Below are positions 5,818 through 12,351 of a stretch of 42,067 nucleotides of DNA, piece by piece. The DNA lies in the NCBI GenBank assembly GCA_027311025.1, contig DAICZS010000010.1, positions 14,942 through 57,008 of the forward strand. The letters are read 5' to 3'. Under the pieces are notes generated by a model. The model searched no databases. It saw only the letters and a program-made list of their open reading frames with translations, and was not told where the DNA came from. The stretch is from Ferrovaceae bacterium. Its GTDB lineage: Bacteria; Pseudomonadota; Gammaproteobacteria; Burkholderiales; Ferrovaceae. How positions within the stretch are numbered: the first letter of the stretch is position 1; every line of letters begins with the position of its first letter. A program made the position numbers and the translations under genes.

Positions 5818-7224
5818 TTAGCGTTCGTAGGCCAGTTCATGGGGCATGCGTCCTTGCGGAATCACCGTTCCGGCACGCGCAGTCATCCACATGTTGAACA
5901 GCCAGAAGCAGTTACCCGTGAATACCAGGGAACCACCCAACCAACGGGCAATCATGTAGGGGTGTTCAGCGATCACCACATCGATATAGGGCACTTCGTA
6001 GATCTTGCCTGCGCCCTGAATCAGGCCGGCAATCGTCATGGAAACCCAGTAGGTGGTGAAGCCGATCAGCAGGAACCAGAAGTGGATGTTGCCCAGCGTC
6101 AGGGACCAGAGCTTGCGCTTCATGATGGTTTGCATGCCCAGGTACACTGCAGCCACTTCGAGGAAGGTGGAGAAGCCCAGAAGTGCCAGGTGGGCGTGAG
6201 CCACAATCCAGCCCGTGCCGTGGATGTACCAGTTGATGGCGCGGGTTTGCTGGAAGCCGCCTTGCATGTTCAGGGGAATGGCCATCAGGCAGCCCGTCAC
6301 CGTGAAGCGGATTTCCAGGTTTTCGACGAACATGTTCCACTTGCCCTGCATGGTCATCAGGATGTTGGACACGAAGGCGATGGCCGGCACCAGAATCAGC
6401 ACGCCTTCCACGGAAGCGAAGGACTTGAGCCACTCCGGCAGGGGAGCCGACATCAGATGGTGCGCAGCAGGTGTGGAGTAGAACACCACCACAGACCAGA
6501 AGTGCAGGTGGCCAATGCGGTGCGAGTAGAGCGGGTTACCGGTCACCTTGGGAATGGTGTAATAGGCAATGGCAGCGGCCACTGGCGTTATCCACAAGCC
6601 CAGGATGTTATGTGCGTTCCACCAGGTCAGGTAGGCTTCGGTCAACCCCGTCAAATGGAAGTATTCTGGCAGGTTGCCCACGATCAGCACGATGGAGATC
6701 ATGAAGGTGCCCGCAGCAAAGAACCAGTTGGTGGTGTATATCCCCTGGGTTTTGCGGTGAATGATGGTCATCCAGACATTGATGCCCAGCGGGATACACA
6801 TGAAGCACAGGATGTAGAGATCGATGAACCAGGGAAAGTCGGAATATTCACGACCTGAGTTCATCCCCCACCACAGTACGGTCAGACCCAGAGACAGGCC
6901 CACGTTCCACAGGAAGGCATTCCACAGGCCCAGTTTTTCAGACCAGAGCTTGGTATTCCCCAAGGCAGGCGTGATGTACATCATGGCCATACCAAAGGCC
7001 ATGGAAATCCAGCCGAAAATCACGGCCATCACGTGCACCTGGCGCATGTGACCAAACGACAGAAACTCCAGGCCGGTTACGAAATCGGGAAACGCAAGCT
7101 TGGCTGCATTGAATGCACCCAGCCCGGTACCGATGACAAACCAGACAATTGCTGAAAAACCCCAGTACACCGCCGATGATCCTGGCGGGATGTCCTCGTT
7201 TCTGGCCATCAAATATTTGAGCAT
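5818..7224 (-). CDS. ccoN: Divergent cbb3-type heme-copper oxidase catalytic subunit (CcoN-like)
   Basis: This 468-residue polytopic protein reduces oxygen at a heme-copper centre. Expected ligands by manual comparison with CcoN are His64 (low-spin heme b), His205 and His255-His256 (CuB), His343 and His345 (hemes b3 and b, in VAHAHLALLG), and Tyr249, matching the tyrosine cross-linked to a CuB histidine in cbb3 enzymes. That tyrosine and the intact copper ligands argue for an oxidase rather than an NO reductase. The structural Glu of REYSDF (Glu126) is kept. The glutamate of the cbb3 FEGP segment appears replaced by Gln321 (MQGG), which is unusual. A GAGGGGGG site precedes the ATG. It is followed by ccoO. 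Confidence 0.92.
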   Translation of the reverse strand: MLKYLMARNEDIPPGSSAVYWGFSAIVWFVIGTGLGAFNAAKLAFPDFVTGLEFLSFGHMRQVHVMAVIFGWISMAFGMAMMYITPALGNTKLWSEKLGLWNAFLWNVGLSLGLTVLWWGMNSGREYSDFPWFIDLYILCFMCIPLGINVWMTIIHRKTQGIYTTNWFFAAGTFMISIVLIVGNLPEYFHLTGLTEAYLTWWNAHNILGLWITPVAAAIAYYTIPKVTGNPLYSHRIGHLHFWSVVVFYSTPAAHHLMSAPLPEWLKSFASVEGVLILVPAIAFVSNILMTMQGKWNMFVENLEIRFTVTGCLMAIPLNMQGGFQQTRAINWYIHGTGWIVAHAHLALLGFSTFLEVAAVYLGMQTIMKRKLWSLTLGNIHFWFLLIGFTTYWVSMTIAGLIQGAGKIYEVPYIDVVIAEHPYMIARWLGGSLVFTGNCFWLFNMWMTARAGTVIPQGRMPHELAYER

Positions 7225-7322
7225 TTTGGACCCCCCTCAACTCGCTCTAACTGCATCACTATAAGACGATTTTGAAATTATTTCGCTTGCCCGAACCTCT
7301 TTATGGACGGCGCAAGCCAGTT

Positions 7323-7418
7323 TTATTTTCTTTTACGCGGCATGAGGATGTACCACGACAGGTACATGCTCGAGAAGGCCAAGGCGATTCCAAATGCTCC
7401 GGCAATCATATTTAGCAT
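7323..7418 (-). CDS. 31-residue single-helix membrane micro-protein
   Basis: This small gene lies on the minus strand just upstream of ccoN. ATG at 7418 follows a TAGGAG site about ten bases away and the frame ends with TAA at 7323-7325. The product is 31 residues: a hydrophobic helix (about 2-25, MLNMIAGAFGIALAFSSMYL then SWYILM) and a strongly basic end (PRKRK) that should stay in the cytoplasm. Small one-helix proteins of this kind are common accessory subunits of terminal oxidases. Placement between the 91-residue membrane gene and ccoN supports that role, but there is no recognisable family motif. Confidence 0.75.
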   Translation of the reverse strand: MLNMIAGAFGIALAFSSMYLSWYILMPRKRK

Positions 7419-7467
7419 GGTGACTTCCGCTCCTATTATTGTTACTTGTAAACGACGGTTTGCCCGC

Positions 7468-7743
7468 TCAGGCCACGTTTTCTATCGCGTCGTGGCGCTT
7501 GAAGGCAATGGCAAGAATGCCCACGTAGGCAAAGCCGAACACGAGCATGCACCAGTCAATGAAACCGGTGAACGTCACAGGGTTGTAGGCCAACCCCATC
7601 CAGCCGCCCCAATCGGCGAATTTACCACGCCCCAGAAAGCACATCAGCGTTGCGCCGAATACACTGCCATTTCCCATGCCGGTTAGCATGCCGCCAACGA
7701 TCATCAGCCAGAAGCCACGCGTTGCGATCGATTTTTTCTGCAT
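7468..7743 (-). CDS. Two-helix membrane protein upstream of ccoN, function unknown
   Basis: This 91-residue protein has two transmembrane helices (about 10-36 and 58-82). The loop between them is rich in Gly and Trp (GRGKFADWGGWMG), and the C-terminus is short and charged. It is the first gene of the oxidase section, about 215 bases after actF. Its ATG is preceded directly by a run of ten G residues that must serve as the ribosome-binding site. No cofactor residues stand out and I do not recognise the family. A role as an oxidase accessory subunit is inferred from position. Confidence 0.75.
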   Translation of the reverse strand: MQKKSIATRGFWLMIVGGMLTGMGNGSVFGATLMCFLGRGKFADWGGWMGLAYNPVTFTGFIDWCMLVFGFAYVGILAIAFKRHDAIENVA

Positions 7744-7753
7744 CCCCCCCCCC
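7744..7753 (-). promoter_or_regulatory. Ten-G ribosome-binding tract abutting the start codon
   Basis: On the minus strand ten consecutive G residues end directly at the ATG of the 91-residue gene. The tract can pair with anti-Shine-Dalgarno RNA. A homopolymer of this length could change length by slippage and so tune translation. Confidence 0.55.
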
Positions 7754-7760
7754 TATGAAT

Positions 7761-7826
7761 TTGGTGAAGCTTTATTACAAGTTGCAAATAACAAAAATCC
7801 ACGGCTTTCACCAATATTTTGGTGAA
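7761..7826 (-). promoter_or_regulatory. Candidate operator: palindrome TTCACCAA-N4-TTGGTGAA plus extra half-site
   Basis: An 8-bp perfect inverted repeat (7807-7814 and 7819-7826) with a TATT centre lies in the gap between actF and the oxidase genes. A third TTGGTGAA copy occurs at 7761-7768. The arrangement resembles a dimer-binding operator with a neighbouring half-site in front of the oxidase section. The rest of the gap (7744-7958) holds a weak GC stem at 7872-7888 and no gene. No regulator can be named. Confidence 0.4.
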
Positions 7827-7958
7827 TATGCAGGACAGCCACGTATCTTCTTTAGATTGGTTCCAGAGGACCCCCCTCTGTCTGGGGGTTATTTGCCCCC
7901 ATGTTTTTCCCCTTTATACCAGCATCACCCACGCATTTCAACCAGCTTTACAGCACAA

Positions 7959-8963
7959 TTATCGAATCAGCAGTCCGCGTCGCAATTTTGCCCTCAAAAT
8001 TGCAACAGCTGCGCCAAAAACAAGAACGGTCACGCCGATGTCAAAGAGGCTGGACATGGGCATGTGGGAAGACGGGTAGGTTCCCGATATCCAGGTATAT
8101 CGCTCTATCCATGTCCCCAGTACGATCGATATGGCCACAGCCACGATCACATTGGGGTTGTGCCGGCTAAAGCGGATGGCCAGTATCGGGAACGGCACGA
8201 CGAACTTGAGCGCAAAGAAAGTCCAGAACAACCCCCCATAGGGCCCATCCTGCATTCTCCAGATCCGCTCCGTTTCATCCGAAAAGTTGGCGTACCAGAT
8301 GATGAGGTACTGGGCAAAAAACGTGTAGATCCACAAAATGGTGAAGCCCAGCATCATCTGTGCGAGGTAGTTGTAAATATAGGCTTTGGGCGGATTGATG
8401 AAGGAAGCCGTTTTATCCAGCAGGAACAACAGCAGCACCAGCATGGACAGATACATTCCTGAAACGCTGACGATATGGTTGATGGCGTACATGGAGCTTT
8501 CCCAGTTGGGAAGCAGCGTCATTTCAAAATCCCATGAAACCAGGCTGACATAGAGAACATGCGCAAACGGTACGATTGCAGCCACCGTTTTGAACCGGCT
8601 CATGTTTTCGGCTGATTCATCGGACACGCGCTGCAACTTGATGAACGACCCATAAAGGAGGCCCATCAGGACCAACGCCAGTATTTCGCGCGTCGCCAGA
8701 AAGGGAAGGTTGTTCCAACGCGGCAGTTTTTCAAATGAGCCCACCCAGGGGAAGGTCATGCTGCCGCCAAACAACAACACCAGCAGCAGGACGAAAGCCA
8801 GGGGGTACAGCGAAAAAAAGGCCACTGAAATATAACGGATATCAAATCGCCAGCGCGCATTGACGAGGTGCAGCAAGGCCGCCAGCGCCACCCCGGCCAG
8901 TGAAAGGTGCAGGACGATCAAAAAATCCACGGTCAGTACAGACCAGCTTGCAAATGAAATCAC
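7959..8963 (-). CDS. actF: Alternative Complex III subunit ActF (polytopic quinol-oxidising complex subunit)
   Basis: I place the start at GTG 8963 (reading ISFASWSV), 16 bases after the actE stop and with a GGAGA site upstream. The longer frame would run back into actE. The protein has 334 residues and about ten hydrophobic segments, typical of the NrfD/ActF-type membrane subunit that pairs with ActC in ACIII. Segments include the first helix VDFLIVLHLSLAGVALAALL and the later WIYTFFAQYLIIWYANF. It contains no covalent-heme or iron-sulfur motif, as expected. It is the last gene of the act set. Function in the membrane part of the quinol oxidation module follows from the family. Confidence 0.88.
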   Translation of the reverse strand: MISFASWSVLTVDFLIVLHLSLAGVALAALLHLVNARWRFDIRYISVAFFSLYPLAFVLLLVLLFGGSMTFPWVGSFEKLPRWNNLPFLATREILALVLMGLLYGSFIKLQRVSDESAENMSRFKTVAAIVPFAHVLYVSLVSWDFEMTLLPNWESSMYAINHIVSVSGMYLSMLVLLLFLLDKTASFINPPKAYIYNYLAQMMLGFTILWIYTFFAQYLIIWYANFSDETERIWRMQDGPYGGLFWTFFALKFVVPFPILAIRFSRHNPNVIVAVAISIVLGTWIERYTWISGTYPSSHMPMSSLFDIGVTVLVFGAAVAILRAKLRRGLLIR

Positions 8964-8979
8964 GGTTGGCTCTCCAGTA

Positions 8980-9513
8980 TCACTTGGTGCTTGTGGTTGC
9001 TGCCGTTGTCTGTTCGGCCTTGAGCCCGTGGCGCACATAGTTCACCAGGTCCCAGCGCTCTGTGGGATACATGTCATTCCCGTAGGAAGGCATGAGCGGT
9101 CCGCCAAAGGTGACGTGCGCAAAGATATACCCTTCGGGCATTTCTTTTTGTACCCGGTCGGCAGTGAGGTCAAACGGCCGCACGATGAGTTTGGCGCCCA
9201 CAAGGCCATCCCCCGTCCCGGAGTTGCCATGGCACGGTACACAATAAATCTTGAACATTGCCTTGCCACGCGCGATGGATTCAGCGGTCGGGGCATTGGG
9301 GTTGTGCAGTTTCATCGCCGTATCATGGTCATGGACATAAGGCGTGGTGGGGGTTCCTGCCATGGGCACGGAGCGCTCTGGAAAGGGGCGCACCGAATCA
9401 GGCCCCTCCTGTGGTTTGATGCTGATCTGGTTGGCCATGTCCTTGCTCCACGGCCAGGCCAGCGCAAATGAAGGCGCAAGCGCCAGGATGACGATCCAGC
9501 GAAGGGCTTTCAT
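8980..9513 (-). CDS. actE: Alternative Complex III subunit ActE (monoheme cytochrome c)
   Basis: This 177-residue protein has a signal peptide (about 1-19, ending ALA) and one heme c motif, CVPCH, followed by GNSGTGDG, a typical ActE/cytochrome c segment. The likely axial Met lies in the GGPLMPSYGND region, followed by TERWDLVNYVR, characteristic of class I cytochromes. The ATG overlaps the actD stop by four bases. In ACIII this subunit is a periplasmic electron exit site. Gene order (actC-actD-actE-actF) matches known clusters. Confidence 0.92.
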   Translation of the reverse strand: MKALRWIVILALAPSFALAWPWSKDMANQISIKPQEGPDSVRPFPERSVPMAGTPTTPYVHDHDTAMKLHNPNAPTAESIARGKAMFKIYCVPCHGNSGTGDGLVGAKLIVRPFDLTADRVQKEMPEGYIFAHVTFGGPLMPSYGNDMYPTERWDLVNYVRHGLKAEQTTAATTSTK

Positions 9514-10040
9514 CGACGATCTTCCCCCATGATTTCAATCGGTTTGTGACGCGCCAGTATTTCATTGATTTTCGGGATGACCAGGGGATCAGCCTTGATG
9601 AGCAGGCCGATCTTGTCCTCCGAAACCTTGGCGTTGTACAGGGGGCTGCGCCGACCCGGCAGCTTCCATCCGATGAAGCATCCCAGAACCGTCATGAGCA
9701 CACCCGAGAGGATGAAAAACTCGTAGGTCAGGACCATGTCGGGTGGAACCGGCACCACGGGGCGCCCTCCCCGAATCTGCAAGAGGAAGTTTGCCTGGGC
9801 CGATGCCACCAGAATCAACCCCGTCAGGGGGCCCACCAACACGCCCCCCAAGGTGAACCACTGGACATAAACCGGACGATCGCCCAGCATTTCCGAGAGT
9901 TCCGGGTGCTCGATGGGGGACTTGATGACCACATCTTCCATCCGGAATCCTGGCAGGCTCACAGCCTTCAGGTCTCGAATCGCCTGTCCCGCTTCTTCAA
10001 AATCGTTGAACAATGCCAGGGTATGTGACTTTTTCATCAT
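9510..10040 (-). CDS. actD: Alternative Complex III subunit ActD (DUF3341)
   Basis: This 176-residue protein begins with a soluble domain (LALFNDFEEAGQAIRDLK) typical of DUF3341/ActD. It then has two transmembrane helices (about 60-83 and 105-127) and a short C-terminal region. ActD carries no cofactor and helps hold the membrane arm of ACIII together. The ATG overlaps the actC stop by four bases and the gene in turn overlaps actE by four, so translation of the three is coupled. A purine-rich AAGGCAAGGGGG stretch acts as the ribosome-binding site. Confidence 0.9.
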   Translation of the reverse strand: MMKKSHTLALFNDFEEAGQAIRDLKAVSLPGFRMEDVVIKSPIEHPELSEMLGDRPVYVQWFTLGGVLVGPLTGLILVASAQANFLLQIRGGRPVVPVPPDMVLTYEFFILSGVLMTVLGCFIGWKLPGRRSPLYNAKVSEDKIGLLIKADPLVIPKINEILARHKPIEIMGEDRR

Positions 10041-11452
10041 TGCCCCCTTGCCTTCAGCATTTTGCTTTGATCATGGACCATTTCCTTGACCTCATACATG
10101 GAAATTGCCGGGAATATCTTGCAGTACAGCATGAACAGCATCGTAAACCACCCAAAGCTGCCCGCCACGATGCCCCACTGAACCCAGCTGGGAAACCAGT
10201 TGGCCGTCCAGGTCCAGGGGTACTGCGAGTGCGCGAAGGTGGGCGTGATGATCTGCACCCGCTCAAGCCACATGCCCAGGTTGAGCAACAGGGATACCAC
10301 CAGGAGCGTTGGCATATGGGTACGGACAAATTTGATCAGCAGGGCAAACGGCAGGACCGTCGAGCACAGCACCATCCCCCAGAACACGGGCGCGTACGTG
10401 CCGGTAATCTTGTAGATGAACTGCGCCTTGGCCACTTCGTTATCCCCGTACCACACCGTGGCGTACTCGATCAGGTTGAGATAGTTCCAGACCATGGCGA
10501 TGGCAAAGGTCATCTTGATGAGCTTGTTGAGGATCGGCATGGTCATGTATTCCTCAAAACGGAACACGTAACGCAACACGATGAACAGGGTAATGATGAC
10601 CGCACAGCCTGAATAAAGTGCACCCAACACGAAATAGGGCGGGAATGAGGTGATGTGCCAGCCCGGATTCTGCGACACCGCAAAATCGGTGGACACGATG
10701 GAATGGACGGATACGGCCAGCGGCATCAGCAAACAGGCGAGTGTCATGTAGGTCACCCGGAAATTTGCCCATTGGCGATCCGTTCCCTGCCAACCCATGG
10801 AGAGGAACGTGTAGAGCTTCTTGCGCACACCCCGGGCATTGTCACGACAAATCGCCAGGTCGGGCACCATGCCGGTGTACAGGAACAACAATGACGAGGT
10901 GAGATAAGTACCGATGGCCGTGGCGTCCCACACCAGCGGCGAACTGAAATTGGGCCAGACCCAGCGCTCGTTGGGGTAGGCCACCACATAATAAAATTCC
11001 CAGATTCTGCCCAGGTGGATCAACACGAACAGTGCGGCCGTGAGCAGGGAAAAGGTCGTCATGGCTTCAGAGTAACGGTATATGGGCTTGCGCCAGTCTG
11101 CATGAATGATGTGCAGCAGCGCCGAGAGCAAGGTTCCCGAGTGCCCCATGCCAATCCAGAAAATGAATGTGGCGATATACAGTCCCCACACCTGGGGATT
11201 GTTGAGGTCGGCCGCTCCCATGCCATTCTGGTACTGGTAGATTTCGCAGTACACGCCAAAGGAGAAGAGGGCCAATGCCGCAACGAAAATCACCCAGAAC
11301 ATGGGCCTTGGGCGCTCAAGGCTTCGCAAAACGTCCTTGTTGATTTTTGCCCATGACACTTCCCTGTCGATATCCAGGGGTTTCGGAACGAACTTCCGTT
11401 CAATATGAATGTCTTTGTCTTCAGGCGTATGAAGATCCACTGTATGGCTCAT
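10037..11452 (-). CDS. actC: Alternative Complex III subunit ActC (NrfD-like quinol-binding membrane subunit)
   Basis: This 471-residue protein has a hydrophilic N-terminus and about ten transmembrane helices, of the NrfD/PsrC family. In ACIII this subunit holds the quinol site near the iron-sulfur clusters of ActB. Recognisable segments are FIFWIGMGHSGTLLSALLH (helix near the quinone region), WRKPIYRYSEAMTTF, and VGALYSG-like FVLGALYSGCAVI. The ATG at 11,452 has an AAGGTAA ribosome-binding site. It lies 53 bases after the iron-sulfur gene actB2 and overlaps actD. Confidence 0.93.
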   Translation of the reverse strand: MSHTVDLHTPEDKDIHIERKFVPKPLDIDREVSWAKINKDVLRSLERPRPMFWVIFVAALALFSFGVYCEIYQYQNGMGAADLNNPQVWGLYIATFIFWIGMGHSGTLLSALLHIIHADWRKPIYRYSEAMTTFSLLTAALFVLIHLGRIWEFYYVVAYPNERWVWPNFSSPLVWDATAIGTYLTSSLLFLYTGMVPDLAICRDNARGVRKKLYTFLSMGWQGTDRQWANFRVTYMTLACLLMPLAVSVHSIVSTDFAVSQNPGWHITSFPPYFVLGALYSGCAVIITLFIVLRYVFRFEEYMTMPILNKLIKMTFAIAMVWNYLNLIEYATVWYGDNEVAKAQFIYKITGTYAPVFWGMVLCSTVLPFALLIKFVRTHMPTLLVVSLLLNLGMWLERVQIITPTFAHSQYPWTWTANWFPSWVQWGIVAGSFGWFTMLFMLYCKIFPAISMYEVKEMVHDQSKMLKARGQ

Positions 11453-11505
11453 AATTTACCTTGTTCCCGTGACCTGGTCTGAAATATGCAAGTTTGCAAC
11501 TTCAC

Positions 11506-12351
11506 TTACGCTTCAAAATTGCGCACCCGTTCCATGTACACGATGGAAGGGTAGGTCCTGAGGTCTTCAAATATGCGGTACCCCCGCAGATCCTCTTCCT
11601 TGTCCTGCTTGTCCTTGGCAAGGTCCACCTTCTGTCGCGCCCAGATTCTGGCCACTTCAGATTTATCGTCCGCGAGATTGCCAAACGTGATGGCCGAAGT
11701 GGGGCATGCCTGGGCACAGGCCGTCGTGACTTCGCCATCCGCCACACGCCGTCCTTCGGTCCGTGCACGATTTTTGGCTTCCGTCAGTCGCTGCACGCAG
11801 AAGGTGCATTTCTCCATGACACCCTTGCTGCGCACGGTGACATCGGGATTGAGCTGCTGTTCAAGCGGGTTGGGCCAGGCGCGCTCGGGATACTGCCACC
11901 AGTTGAAATAACGCACCTTGTAGGGGCAGTTGGCAGAGCAGTAGCGCGAACCGACGCAGCGGTTGTACACCTGCGAATTCAGGCCATCTGGCGTATGGTG
12001 CGTGGCGCCCACGGGACAGACCACTTCACAGGGGGCTGCTTCACACTGCTGGCACAGCATGGGAAGAAACTGTGCGCCGCGGTCAGGAAACTTGCCTTCC
12101 ATTTCCTCATTCTCGCCCCAGTACCGCTCAATGCGGATCCAGTGCATGGCCTGCCCTTTTCCAAAAAACTCCTTGCCAACCACAGGCAGGTTGTTCTCGG
12201 CATAACAGGCCGTGGTGCAGGCGTTGCACCCGGTACAGGTATCAAGATCGATGACCATGGCCCATTTGTAGTCTTTGTCCTTGTACTGGTCTTCATAGGG
12301 GCGCTTGACCCGAAGCGTTGACCAGTTTTTGATCAGATTACTGAGTGACAC
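11506..12351 (-). CDS. actB2: Alternative Complex III iron-sulfur subunit (ActB2, separate gene)
   Basis: The GTG at 12,351 is the chosen start because a perfect AAGGAGG lies six bases upstream; a longer frame exists to 12,369. The 281-residue protein carries exactly 15 cysteines arranged as C39/42/45/49, C100/103/108/112, C132/138/142 and C182/185/212/216. This fits three [4Fe-4S] clusters and one [3Fe-4S] cluster, the set known in the ferredoxin half of ActB. In most ACIII clusters this half is fused to the molybdopterin-like half; here the two are separate genes overlapping by 14 bases. It relays electrons from quinol toward the hemes of ActA and ActE. Confidence 0.93.
   Translation of the reverse strand: MSLSNLIKNWSTLRVKRPYEDQYKDKDYKWAMVIDLDTCTGCNACTTACYAENNLPVVGKEFFGKGQAMHWIRIERYWGENEEMEGKFPDRGAQFLPMLCQQCEAAPCEVVCPVGATHHTPDGLNSQVYNRCVGSRYCSANCPYKVRYFNWWQYPERAWPNPLEQQLNPDVTVRSKGVMEKCTFCVQRLTEAKNRARTEGRRVADGEVTTACAQACPTSAITFGNLADDKSEVARIWARQKVDLAKDKQDKEEDLRGYRIFEDLRTYPSIVYMERVRNFEA

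Noticed and set aside
5818-7224. Nitric oxide reductase (NorB) instead of an oxidase
   Set aside because: The tyrosine expected in cbb3 oxidases (Tyr249) and a CcoO-type rather than NorC-type partner are present, and the copper-site histidines match CcoN.
11494-12321. 275-codon plus-strand frame opposite actB2
   Set aside because: Antisense to the iron-sulfur subunit with 15 ordered cysteines; treated as a shadow.
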